From NCBI GenBank assembly GCA_965203575.1, contig OZ241894.1, positions 1,488,001 to 1,552,000 on the forward strand: a stretch of 64,000 nt of DNA. The letters run 5' to 3'. Positions within the stretch are counted from its first letter, which is position 1. Every line of letters begins with the position of its first letter. Below are positions 34,042 to 42,130 of this stretch, piece after piece. The notes under the pieces are model-generated. The model searched no databases, was not told the origin of the DNA, and saw only the letters and a list, made by a program, of their open reading frames with translations. The DNA comes from Aldehydirespirator sp965203575 (GTDB taxonomy: Bacteria; Actinomycetota; Acidimicrobiia; Acidimicrobiales; Aldehydirespiratoraceae). Position numbers and translations under genes: made by a program.

Positions 34042-35277
34042 ATGAGTGATGTGCGCACGAACCCGGGCCGGCTTTGGTTGCGGTTGATGGATATGGCTGA
34101 GGTGGGGGCTACGCCGGCGGGGGGATCCAACCGGCAGGCGCTGTCGGACGACGACAAGGCGGGCCGGGATCTGTTCGTGGGCTGGGCCGAGCGGGCGGGC
34201 TGCTCCATCGAGCTCGATCCGGTGGGCAATCTCTTTGCCCGCCGCGATGGGACCGACGTCGGCGCTCCTCCGGTCGTGCTGGGCAGCCACCTCGACACCC
34301 AGCCCACCGGGGGGCGTTTCGACGGGGTGTACGGCGTGCTGGGTGGGCTCGAGGTGGTCGAGGCCCTCAACGATCACGGGATCAGGACCCGGGCTCCCGT
34401 CGAAGTGGCGGTGTGGACCAACGAGGAGGGATCCCGCTTCCCGGTGTCGATGATGGGCTCCTCGGTCTGGGCCGGGGTGCTGCCCCTCGACGAGGTCCGA
34501 GCCATCACCGACCGCGCCGGGATCAGCGTCGGCGACGAGCTCGACCGGCTGGGGTGGGCCGGATCCGCGGCCTTCGGCAAGCCGCTGCGGGCCTACCTGG
34601 AACTGCACATCGAGCAGGGGCCGATCCTGGAGGCCAGCGGCTCGTCGATCGGGGTGGTCACCGGTGTCCAGGGCATCCGCTGGTTCACGGTCACCCTCGA
34701 CGGCTTCCCGGCCCATGCCGGCACCACCCCTATGGACCGCCGCCACGACCCGGTTCGACCCCTGACCTCGGTGCTGAGCGGTCTCTACGAGATGGCTGCC
34801 GCCCGCGCCCCGCAGGTCCGTATCACCCCCGCGCAGTTCGTCTCGGAGCCGGTGTCACCCAACACGGTCCCGGCCCGGATCAGCTTCACGATCGACATGC
34901 GCCATCCCGACGCCGACGCGCTCGATGACATGGAGGCCACGCTACGCAGCCTGGTAGCCGGTGCAGCCTCTGAGCACGGGTGCGACCACGAGGTGGACAT
35001 CATCAACGACTGCGCGCCCGTCGTGTTCGACGACGAGTGCGTGCAAGCGGTCGAGTCGGCCGCGCGGCAATGCGGCTTCACCTACGAGCGGATCGGCTCC
35101 GGCGCGGGCCACGACGCCTGCCACGTGGCCCTCACGGCTCCTACCGGCATGATCTTCGTCCCCTGCGAGGACGGTCTCTCACACAACGAGGCCGAGTCGA
35201 TCGAGCCCGAAGCCGCCGGCCGCGGCGCCGAAGTCCTGCTCCACGCCGCCCTGCAACTGGCGGGCACGGCATCCTGA
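34042..35277 (+). CDS. M20 amidase/hydantoinase-carbamoylase family (N-carbamoyl-L-amino acid hydrolase-like)
   Basis: 411 aa from ATG 34042 with GGGAG upstream. Metal ligands: His and Asp in GSHLDTQPTGGRFDG, Glu in WTNEEGSRF, His in LELHIEQGPIL and His in DGLSHNEAES. The dimerisation insert with HAGTTPMDRRHDP is typical. Members hydrolyse N-carbamoyl amino acids, allantoate or ureidoglycolate. Fits the other C-N hydrolases in the window (two amidohydrolases, acetamidase). A strong hairpin follows its stop. Confidence 0.9.
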   Translation: MSDVRTNPGRLWLRLMDMAEVGATPAGGSNRQALSDDDKAGRDLFVGWAERAGCSIELDPVGNLFARRDGTDVGAPPVVLGSHLDTQPTGGRFDGVYGVLGGLEVVEALNDHGIRTRAPVEVAVWTNEEGSRFPVSMMGSSVWAGVLPLDEVRAITDRAGISVGDELDRLGWAGSAAFGKPLRAYLELHIEQGPILEASGSSIGVVTGVQGIRWFTVTLDGFPAHAGTTPMDRRHDPVRPLTSVLSGLYEMAAARAPQVRITPAQFVSEPVSPNTVPARISFTIDMRHPDADALDDMEATLRSLVAGAASEHGCDHEVDIINDCAPVVFDDECVQAVESAARQCGFTYERIGSGAGHDACHVALTAPTGMIFVPCEDGLSHNEAESIEPEAAGRGAEVLLHAALQLAGTAS

Positions 35278-35301
35278 CCCCGAGTCCGCCACCCAACCCA
35301 G

Positions 35302-35348
35302 ATCTCGGGTTGTCATTGGGCACCCAGGCCACAGAACCAACCCGAGAT
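35302..35348. terminator. Bidirectional terminator hairpin between convergent genes
   Basis: ATCTCGGGTTG (35302-35312) is a perfect 11-bp complement of CAACCCGAGAT (35338-35348), with a 25-nt loop that itself contains TGGGCACCCA. It sits between the carbamoylase stop (35277) and the MDR stop (35372), as expected for a shared terminator. No long T-run follows on either strand. Confidence 0.65.
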
Positions 35349-35371
35349 TCCGACGGGGCTGATGCCAGGGG

Positions 35372-36418
35372 TTAGGGGCGGAGCAGGATCTTTCCGAAGA
35401 AGTCGCTCTCCAGCATCTTCTGCTGGGCGGCGGCCGCCTCCGGCAGCGGGAACTCCGAGTCGATCACCGCGGTGAACTCGCCCGAGCCGATCCCGTCGCA
35501 GAAGGTGTCCCACAGCGGTCCCATCTCGTCGGGCCGGTACGGGTCGGACCCCATGATCCGCAGACCGTTGTGGAACAGGTGGCCGAGCGACCCGATGGTG
35601 GCGGTGTCGCCCGAGGCGTTGCCGCAGTTGACCAGCCGACCCCCGATGCCCATCGAGAACATCGACTGGGTGAACAGAGCGGTGCCCACATGGTCGAACA
35701 CCATGTCCACCCCCCGGCCCCCGGTCACCTCCATCGCCCAGCCGGTCAAGTCGCCGGTGCGGTTGTTGAGCACGTAGTCGGCACCGATCCCGGTGGCCCG
35801 CTCACACTTGGCGTCGGTCCCGGCGGTGGCCAGCACAGTGGCGCCGGCGCGCTTGGCCAGCTGGATGCCGGCCACCGACACCCCCGATCCGGCCGCGTGG
35901 ATCATCACCGTCTCGCCCTCAGCCAGACCGCCCGTGGCGAACAAGGCGTGGCCGGCGGTGAGCCACACCGTCGGGAACGTCGCCGCCTGCTCCAGCGACA
36001 CGTGGTCGGGTACCCGGTAGCAGTGCGAGGCCGGCACCAGGCACTTCTCGGCGTAGCCCCCGTCGAGGGTACCGCCCAGGATGCCGAGCTCGCCGTAGAG
36101 GTCGCCCATGCCTGCGAGCTTCGAGTCGTCGGGCACGCCGGCCATGGACGGGTCGGCCACCACCCGGTCGCCGGGCTGCCACTCGGTGACCGCGGCACCC
36201 ACCTCGGACACCACGCCGGCAATGTCCATGCCGGCGATGTGGGGGAAGGTGAACCCCGGCATGTAGTACCAGCCGTTGCGCTGGAGCAGGTCGAGCCGGT
36301 TGAGCGCAGTGGCCGTGACCTCCACCACCACGTCGCCGTCGCCGGGCACCGGGTCGTCGACTTCGGTGTACTCCAGCACCTCGGGTCCGCCCGAAGCGTG
36401 GTACAGCATCGCCTTCAT
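35372..36418 (-). CDS. MDR-superfamily NADPH:quinone/alcohol oxidoreductase
   Basis: 348 aa. The GroES-like domain (about 1-125) contains NRLDLLQRNGWYYMPG and HIAGMDIAGVVSEVG. The Rossmann domain has the IHAAGSGVSVAGIQLAKRAG dinucleotide motif. The four structural zinc cysteines are absent, so it is closer to quinone oxidoreductases than to classical zinc ADHs. NAD(P)H-dependent reduction of an enone or quinone is expected. Downstream of the VOC gene at 36464 with a 45-bp gap. Confidence 0.85.
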   Translation of the reverse strand: MKAMLYHASGGPEVLEYTEVDDPVPGDGDVVVEVTATALNRLDLLQRNGWYYMPGFTFPHIAGMDIAGVVSEVGAAVTEWQPGDRVVADPSMAGVPDDSKLAGMGDLYGELGILGGTLDGGYAEKCLVPASHCYRVPDHVSLEQAATFPTVWLTAGHALFATGGLAEGETVMIHAAGSGVSVAGIQLAKRAGATVLATAGTDAKCERATGIGADYVLNNRTGDLTGWAMEVTGGRGVDMVFDHVGTALFTQSMFSMGIGGRLVNCGNASGDTATIGSLGHLFHNGLRIMGSDPYRPDEMGPLWDTFCDGIGSGEFTAVIDSEFPLPEAAAAQQKMLESDFFGKILLRP

Positions 36419-36463
36419 CGGGGCCTCCTCAGCCCGCGGCGAGCGCTGCCGTCGAGCGTTGCG

Positions 36464-36832
36464 TCAGCCGTGGCCCTCGTCGGGGGTGGCACCCCACTCG
36501 ATGATCTGCAGCATGTTGCCGTCGGGATCGGCGACCGTACCGATGAGCCCGAAGGGCATCTGCTCGACCTCGCGCACCCACGTCGCTCCGTGGGAGTTGA
36601 GATGCGCCTCCAGCCCGCGGCAGTCGCCCACGTCGAGGTTGAGGATGATGCGATGCCCGTTCTCGTTGGGTCCCGACACCTCGCTGTGCTCCTCGATGAA
36701 GAGCTGGACCCCGCCGAACACGAAGGCGCCCATTTCGTTCTCGTCGGGCCCGAAGCAGGCCCGGTACCAGTCCTTCATGGCGTCGACCTGCGACGATCCC
36801 ACCAAGATGCTGCCCAGATTGGGTGCTGACAT
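36464..36832 (-). CDS. VOC/glyoxalase-fold protein
   Basis: 122 aa from ATG 36832, fixed by an AGGAGG ribosome site. VOC domain with NLGSILVGSSQVDAMKDWYR and the final FGLIGTVADPDGNMLQIIEW, where the Glu-like metal position is IIE. Not closely related to the paired types A and B. Divergent from the VOC gene at 36957 over 124 bp and upstream of the MDR gene on the same strand. Confidence 0.82.
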   Translation of the reverse strand: MSAPNLGSILVGSSQVDAMKDWYRACFGPDENEMGAFVFGGVQLFIEEHSEVSGPNENGHRIILNLDVGDCRGLEAHLNSHGATWVREVEQMPFGLIGTVADPDGNMLQIIEWGATPDEGHG

Positions 36833-36956
36833 TGGATTCCTCCTGAAGTCGCGAGCTGTTGCCGGACGGTACGCCCAGCAAGCGAGCCGGACCAAATCCG
36901 CCCGGGAAGGTTCCAGCCGGAGTTCAGGGGTAGTGTCGCCGCCACAGGGGGATGCC

Positions 36957-37448
36957 ATGACCGAGACCGCTTCGCCCGCAGCCGCGGCACCTGCGGGCCG
37001 GCCGCCGCCGTCGCTGCTCACCCACATCGCGCTGCCCGTGCGCAGCCTCGACGACACCCTCGCGTTCTACGAGAAGTTCACCACCCTGGTGAAGATCTCG
37101 GAGCGCCACGACAGCGAGACCAAGATGCGAACCGCGTGGCTGGCCAACGAGCGCGACATCACCACCCCAGGGGCGGCCCGCTTTGTGATCGTGCTCATGG
37201 AGGGCGCCCTGCCCAAACAGATCACCGGCGACATCGTCGAGGAGTACGGCTTCCTCACATCCATTGCCCACCTCGGCATCTCGCTGGACACCCGGGACGA
37301 GGTGGACGAGGTCGCCCGCCTGGCCGCCGAGGACGGCTGCCTGGTGCTCGGGCCTATGTACCGCAACCCCGATGTGGGCTACATCTGCCTGATCAAGGAT
37401 CCTGACGGCAACAACGTCGAGTTCTCGGTGGAGCAGGTCCTGGGCTGA
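36957..37448 (+). CDS. VOC/glyoxalase-fold protein (type B of a duplicated pair)
   Basis: 163 aa from ATG 36957; AGGGGG lies a few bases upstream. After a Pro/Ala N-terminal stretch it has LLTHIALPVRSLDDTLAFY and VGYICLIKDPDGNNVEFSVE. Homologous to the type B protein at 20318, with longer VOC architecture and a FVIVLMEG strand. It converges with the type A VOC gene at 37465, repeating the A-B neighbour relation seen at 19.8-20.8 kb. Confidence 0.83.
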   Translation: MTETASPAAAAPAGRPPPSLLTHIALPVRSLDDTLAFYEKFTTLVKISERHDSETKMRTAWLANERDITTPGAARFVIVLMEGALPKQITGDIVEEYGFLTSIAHLGISLDTRDEVDEVARLAAEDGCLVLGPMYRNPDVGYICLIKDPDGNNVEFSVEQVLG

Positions 37449-37464
37449 CCTGCCGTTCGGCCTC

Positions 37465-37857
37465 TCAGGCGTTCTTCTCGGAGGCCGATCCGGGCACGTA
37501 GGTGCCCTTGTTGCGCCACAGCACCACCTCGGCGCCCCACGGGTCGCGGAAGGCGGCGTGGCGGGCGTCGAACTCCTCCCAGTAGTACTCGTCCCACATC
37601 TTGGTGGCGCCCATCTCAATGGCGGCCGCCAGCTTGGCCGGCGGATCGTCCACCATCACGTATATGCGGGGCACGGGCCCGGTCACCGGCTCGGTCTCCA
37701 GGTGGATCCCGAGGTTGGGCTTGACCCCCGGCAGCACCTCGTGGAACTCGCCGGCCGGCCGCCGCTTGTACTTCCAGTCGAACAGCTTCTCGTAGAACTG
37801 CGAGGTCGCCTCGGGGTCGGGAGTGGGCAGATCCACGAAGATGAGAGGGTTCACCAT
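37465..37857 (-). CDS. VOC/glyoxalase-fold protein (type A of a duplicated pair)
   Basis: 130 aa from ATG 37857, preceded by AAGGAG. LIFVDLPTPDPEATSQFYEK, RRPAGEFHEVLPGVKPN and AFRDPWGAEVVLW parallel the type A protein at 19814, which is longer at its C-terminus. Converges with the type B gene at 36957, 16 bp away. Repeat copy D lies about 115 bp upstream in the same orientation. Confidence 0.82.
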   Translation of the reverse strand: MVNPLIFVDLPTPDPEATSQFYEKLFDWKYKRRPAGEFHEVLPGVKPNLGIHLETEPVTGPVPRIYVMVDDPPAKLAAAIEMGATKMWDEYYWEEFDARHAAFRDPWGAEVVLWRNKGTYVPGSASEKNA

Positions 37858-37970
37858 GCCGGTCGCTCCTTAATGACGGTCGATGGATGGCAGTCGACGC
37901 CTAAGGCCACGCTAGACCAGCGCGTTCGGTCGGGCGACAGCGGACCAAAGGCGATCACGTCGCAGCGAAG

Positions 37971-39350
37971 TCACTCCCGCTCTTGTTCGCTGCGCTCACG
38001 GGCCGCTCGGGCCACGGCCTCGCTCTGCTCGGCCTCAGGCAGCCGGGCGACAGCGGCGTCACCGAGCTCGACGAACCGCTCGTAGCCGGCCCGGTAGGCC
38101 TCGTAGGGCTCCGGCTCGATCCGGGTCATCGCGGCCAGCGGCCAGGAGTCCATGCTGGCCGCCCCGACGCCCTCCCACCAGTCCAGCGCCGCGCCCGCGG
38201 CCAGCGCGCATCCGTGGGCCGACAGCTGCTCGGGCCTGGAGGGCATGTCGACGGCCACCTCCAGCACCGACGCCTTGATCGAGCACCACAGGCGGCTGAG
38301 CGCGGGCGAGCCGCCGCAGCACATCACATCCATCTCCACCCCGGAACTCCGTAGCTCCTCGTGTACATGCCGCAGGCCGTAACCGGCCGCCTCCAGCACG
38401 GCCCGGGCGATCTCGGCCACGCCGGCGTCGAACGTCAGGCCGTGGATCTCGCCCCGCAGGCGTGACTCCCACCGGGGCGCTCGCTCACCGTCGTGATAGG
38501 GCAGCACCAGAAGGCCGCCCGCGCCTGGACCCACGCTCGCAGCCAGCGTCAGCAGTTCCTCGATGGATCGGCCCGACGTGGCCGCCCACCACTCCAGCAG
38601 CTGCCCGTGCCCGTTGGTGGGACCGCCGACCACCTCCACACCGGCCACCGGGCTGAAGTACCCGGGTATCTCTGCGGGGCGCTGTGCCGCGTCCACGGCC
38701 ACGCCCAGCCCCCCGGTGCGCCCGCCGGGGTCATGGCCCCGGCGGGGAGTGCCGAGCCCGCCCGCCCAGAAGCTCATGTACGCGTCGTTGGACGCGCTCA
38801 CCAGAGGCGTGCCGGCCCGCAGGCCCAGCGAGCCGTCGCAATGCCCGATGACGGTCCCCACCTCGACCCGCTGGCCGTATCCCGCGATGGCCTCCTCGCC
38901 GGGCCACAGTCCCTGGATGTCGCCCGCGCCCAGGCAGCGCAGCGCCCAGTCCCAAATCTGCCCGCCGGCCAGCGGGCGGCCCGCCTCGTGGCTGAGGAAT
39001 TCGAGTTGGGCGAGGTGCTGCCCGGTCCGGTCCAAGCCGATGCCCGCAGGATGGCGGCAGGTCGCGGCCCACCCGACCGGGTCCCTGCTCTGGTCATCGG
39101 TCAGCGGGACGGTGGTGGGGCTCTGCCCGCCCACGCCCACGGCCGCGATCTCCAGGCCGGCCTCGTCCACCCTGGCCAGGAGCCGGCCCAAGCCGTCGAG
39201 CCACGCGGCAGGGTCGGCCCGCCCCGCCGGCCAGGAGTCGGCCCCCTCGAAGGGCTCGTACATCCACAGCTCCACACTCCCGCTGCGAGCCAGCGCCACC
39301 GCGCGGGCTCCGCCCGTCCCGAGGTCGACGCCGACGACGACCGAGCTCAC
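37971..39350 (-). CDS. FGGY-family carbohydrate kinase with repeat-encoded C-terminal tail
   Basis: 459 aa from GTG 39350. The N-terminal ATP/phosphate motif is VVGVDLGTGGARAVALARSG; the second-half motif VMCCGGSPALSRLWCSIKAS corresponds to the FGGY adenosine site. Related to xylulo-, glycero- and ribulokinases, so it phosphorylates a sugar or polyol. The last residues SEAVARAARERSEQERE are encoded entirely by repeat copy D and end at TGA right after the core. Homologues should lack this tail. Flanked by repeat copies D and E; the zinc ADH gene lies upstream on the same strand. Confidence 0.87.
   Translation of the reverse strand: MSSVVVGVDLGTGGARAVALARSGSVELWMYEPFEGADSWPAGRADPAAWLDGLGRLLARVDEAGLEIAAVGVGGQSPTTVPLTDDQSRDPVGWAATCRHPAGIGLDRTGQHLAQLEFLSHEAGRPLAGGQIWDWALRCLGAGDIQGLWPGEEAIAGYGQRVEVGTVIGHCDGSLGLRAGTPLVSASNDAYMSFWAGGLGTPRRGHDPGGRTGGLGVAVDAAQRPAEIPGYFSPVAGVEVVGGPTNGHGQLLEWWAATSGRSIEELLTLAASVGPGAGGLLVLPYHDGERAPRWESRLRGEIHGLTFDAGVAEIARAVLEAAGYGLRHVHEELRSSGVEMDVMCCGGSPALSRLWCSIKASVLEVAVDMPSRPEQLSAHGCALAAGAALDWWEGVGAASMDSWPLAAMTRIEPEPYEAYRAGYERFVELGDAAVARLPEAEQSEAVARAARERSEQERE
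37974..38036 (-). repeat. Dispersed repeat, copy D (core 37974-38021, left box 38027-38036)
   Basis: Compact copy with only 5 bp between box and core. It is translated in frame as the last residues of the FGGY kinase, whose TGA directly follows the core. Upstream of the VOC gene at 37465 in the same orientation. Confidence 0.9.
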
Positions 39351-39389
39351 CGCGGCGAGTCCTCCATGTCAGCCAGGGGGTCGCGGTGT

Positions 39390-39488
39390 CTCCCGCTCTT
39401 GTTCGCTGCGCTCACGGGCCGCTCGGGCCACGGCCTCGCTGAGTGCCTTGCGAGTCCCTCACGAATTGCCGCCAAACCGCTCGGCCTC
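39390..39488 (-). repeat. Dispersed repeat, copy E (core 39390-39437, left box 39479-39488)
   Basis: Left box abuts the zinc ADH stop; a 41-bp unrelated spacer precedes the identical 48-bp core. It sits 40 bp upstream of the FGGY kinase GTG, same orientation. Confidence 0.9.
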
Positions 39489-40505
39489 TCATCCCACCAT
39501 GACCCGGTAGACGGGCTGCGACGCGGCCAGCGCCATGGCGTCGGCGACCTCGTCCAAGCGGTAGCGGGCGGTCACCAGACGGTCGAGGTCCGTGGCCAGC
39601 GCCCCGGACTCCAGCAGGCCCGCGGCCGTCCGCCAGTCCTCCGGCTCCTGGCTGAAGACCCCGATTATCGACAGCTCGTGATGGTGGATGCGATCGGCTC
39701 CCACGGAGGCCATGACGTCCTTGGGGAACGCCCCGTACAGCACTACGGCGCCCGCGTCGTCGCACAGGTCGAGAGCCAGCTCCACCGCGCCCGGGGTGCC
39801 CGCGGTCACGAACACCACGTCGTGCCGGCCCAGCCACTCGGACAGGTCATCCGGTCCGGCCGTCCAGCCGGCCCCGGCCTCGGCCGCCTCCGCCCGGCGC
39901 TGCTCGTCCACATCGACCATGCCGACGCGGGACGCACCCCAGGCCCGGCACAGTGCCAGGTGCAGGCGGCCCATGTAGCCCGCGCCGATCACGGCCACCC
40001 GGTCGGACGCCCGGAAGCCGCTCAGCCGGACAGAGTGCACCACGCAGGCCAGCGGCTCGCCCATGGCGGCCTGCTCGATGGGGATCTCCCCAACCCGGTA
40101 GGTCTGGGCCGCCGCCACCCTGACCACTTCGGCCAGGCCCGCGCCCATCGAGATGGTGCCGTCGCTCAGGGTTCCGCCCTGGGGTCGCTTGCACAGGGCG
40201 CTGCGGCCTCGCCGGCACATATGGCACGTGCCGCAGCGGGTGAGAAGGTCCATGGTGACCAGATCCCCGAGTTGTGGAGTGCCGGCCAGGGACGCCACAG
40301 CCTCGCCGACCTCGATCACCCGGCCGGCGGCCTCGTGGCCCGGAGCGACCGGATATATCGGCTTCGTGCCGTCGAACAGGCGCCGCTCCATGGTGCACAG
40401 TCCACAGGTGCCCACCTCCACGAGCACATCCTCCGGGCCGGCGCGGGGCCGGGGCTCGTCGCGGAGCTCGACCGCTCCCGGCCCGGTGACGACGGCAACC
40501 TGCAT
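39489..40505 (-). CDS. Zinc-dependent medium-chain alcohol dehydrogenase
   Basis: 338 aa. Catalytic zinc ligands are in GTCGLCTMERR and PGHEAAGRV; the structural zinc Cys run is RCGTCHMCRRGRSALC. The cofactor site is VAVIGAGYMGRLHLALCRAW. Sorbitol/threonine-dehydrogenase-like, oxidising a polyol or secondary alcohol with NAD(P). Start ATG 40505 has AGGAGC. The stop is directly adjacent to the left box of repeat copy E. Together with the FGGY kinase it suggests a polyol use route. Confidence 0.88.
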   Translation of the reverse strand: MQVAVVTGPGAVELRDEPRPRAGPEDVLVEVGTCGLCTMERRLFDGTKPIYPVAPGHEAAGRVIEVGEAVASLAGTPQLGDLVTMDLLTRCGTCHMCRRGRSALCKRPQGGTLSDGTISMGAGLAEVVRVAAAQTYRVGEIPIEQAAMGEPLACVVHSVRLSGFRASDRVAVIGAGYMGRLHLALCRAWGASRVGMVDVDEQRRAEAAEAGAGWTAGPDDLSEWLGRHDVVFVTAGTPGAVELALDLCDDAGAVVLYGAFPKDVMASVGADRIHHHELSIIGVFSQEPEDWRTAAGLLESGALATDLDRLVTARYRLDEVADAMALAASQPVYRVMVG

Positions 40506-40532
40506 GATGCTCCTATTCGGCTCGAACAGAGG

Positions 40533-41948
40533 TTAGGGACACGGGATGTGGGGCCATCGCTGCGGTATCTCCAGACCGGCTCGCGCCAGCAGCGAACTCT
40601 GCGCCTCAGAGGCCTCAGCATGCAATGCGGCCAGGTCGACGGTGACGCAAGCGCCGTCGCGCACGACCGGCCGGCCGGCGACCACTACATCGCGCACGGA
40701 GCGCCCGTCGGTGCCCCACACGAGCTGCAGGACCGTCTCGCCCCGCGGGTTCCAGGCCACTGAAGTGGTGTCGTGCACCACGATGTCGGCCTGCTTGCCG
40801 GTCTCCAGGCTGCCGATCCGGTCGTCCATGCCGATCGCGGCCGCGCCCGCGATGGTGGCCAGTTCGAACGCGGTGTGAGCTCCGAAGCGCTCGGGATCGA
40901 CGCGGGTGTCACGGGCCAGGCCCGCGGCCAGAGCAGCCGCCCTCAGGATGTCCGAGGTGTCTCCCGCGTTGGAGGCGTCGCAGCCCAGCGCTACCCGCCC
41001 ACCCCGCTCCACGATCTCGGCGTGGCGGCCCTGGCCGGCCACGCCCTGGCCCAGGCGCAGATAGGCCCACGGGCAGTAGGCGATAGCCGTCGACGTGGCC
41101 AGCACCAGCTCCACCTCGGAGTCGTCCAGCCACACGCCGTGGGCCACCAGCAGATGGGGTCCGAGCACACCCAACGCGTCGAGGTGAGCCAGCGGTCGGC
41201 GCCCTGTGCGAGCCAGGTACCGCTCGGGATCCGAGGACGTGGGCGACATGTGCATGGTGAGGCCGGTGCCCAGATCCCGGGCCAGATCCGCAGCCCCGGC
41301 CAGCAGTTCGTCGGAAGCGAGGTCATGACCGACCAGGGTCACCCACCCCTCGATGAGCCCCCCGGATCCGAGCGCGTCGACCACCTCGCGCTGGCGTTCG
41401 AGCACCTCGGTCGCCGGCGCGGTGAAGGGACCCTCTTCGATGTCCCATCCCCAAGTACCCATCGTGCCGCGGATGCCGGCCCGACGCATCCCGGCCGCGG
41501 CCCGGTGCGGGTTGGCCACTGTGCCCGCCTCCACCACCGTGGTCACGCCGTTGGTGAGGTTCTCCACCGAGGACAGCACCGCCGAGAGCTCGTCGTCGTC
41601 CCCGGTGTGGGCCCCGTGGGCGGGCACCGACCATTCGAAGATCGAGGCGCCCGGGGGCAGAAGATCGGGAATGCAGCTGCGGATGAGGGGATCGCCCGTC
41701 AGGTGCTGGTGGGCGTTGATCATTCCCGGCGTCACCACACACCCGGTGGCGTCGATCACCTCGGCCTCGGGATAGCGGCCGGCCAGCTCGGTGCTGGAAC
41801 CGACCGCGGCGATCACATCGCCGGCAACCGCCACCGCACCCCCGACCAGCACCTCCCGGGCCGTGTTCATGGTCACGACGTCGCCGCCGGATACCAGCAA
41901 CGTCGTGTGAGCCGCCGGCGCCGTCTCGGCCGTGATCTCGGCCCCCAT
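40533..41948 (-). CDS. Amidohydrolase, ATZ/TRZ family (paralogue of the gene at 29.7 kb)
   Basis: 471 aa from ATG 41948 (GTG 41954 also possible). Metal ligands: HxH in MINAHQHLTG, His in LTMHMSPTSSD, His in LVAHGVWLDDSE and Asp in ALGCDASNAGD. The EAGTVANPH stretch mirrors EAGTIRF in the other copy. Deaminase or N-ring hydrolase. Upstream of the zinc ADH gene on the same strand with a 27-bp gap; divergent from the acetamidase gene over tandem repeat copies F and G. Confidence 0.87.
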   Translation of the reverse strand: MGAEITAETAPAAHTTLLVSGGDVVTMNTAREVLVGGAVAVAGDVIAAVGSSTELAGRYPEAEVIDATGCVVTPGMINAHQHLTGDPLIRSCIPDLLPPGASIFEWSVPAHGAHTGDDDELSAVLSSVENLTNGVTTVVEAGTVANPHRAAAGMRRAGIRGTMGTWGWDIEEGPFTAPATEVLERQREVVDALGSGGLIEGWVTLVGHDLASDELLAGAADLARDLGTGLTMHMSPTSSDPERYLARTGRRPLAHLDALGVLGPHLLVAHGVWLDDSEVELVLATSTAIAYCPWAYLRLGQGVAGQGRHAEIVERGGRVALGCDASNAGDTSDILRAAALAAGLARDTRVDPERFGAHTAFELATIAGAAAIGMDDRIGSLETGKQADIVVHDTTSVAWNPRGETVLQLVWGTDGRSVRDVVVAGRPVVRDGACVTVDLAALHAEASEAQSSLLARAGLEIPQRWPHIPCP

Positions 41949-41999
41949 CGCCACCGAGCATAGGCGGCGAGGCTCGCGCGAGAATCAGCGGGTGAGCCA

Positions 42000-42086
42000 G
42001 AGGCCGAGCCAACCGGCGGGCGCAGGCCCATACGGGCGAGGCCCCAGGGCCCAGCGGCCCGCGAGCGCAGCGAGCAAGAGCGGCAG
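42000..42086 (+). repeat. Dispersed repeat, copy F (left box 42000-42009, degenerate core 42038-42086)
   Basis: Left box GAGGCCGAGC, spacer with CATACGGGC as in copies B and C, then a core with several substitutions (for example GCCCGCGAGCG for GCCCGTGAGCG). Directly followed by copy G, so this is a tandem duplication. Confidence 0.8.
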
Positions 42087-42090
42087 GCCT

Positions 42091-42130
42091 GGCCCGAGCG
42101 GCCCGTGAGCGAAGCGAACAAGAGCGGGAG
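42091..42130 (+). repeat. Dispersed repeat, copy G (5'-shortened core)
   Basis: Core from GGCCCGAGCGG to AAGAGCGGGAG with one change (GAGCGAAGCG for GAGCGCAGCG). Its internal GTG (42105) is the probable start codon of the acetamidase gene. No left box of its own because it is fused to copy F. Confidence 0.82.

Noticed and set aside
42000..42130. Tandem repeats resembling a CRISPR start
   Set aside because: Only two diverged copies, no spacers of even size and no cas genes; they belong to the dispersed family.
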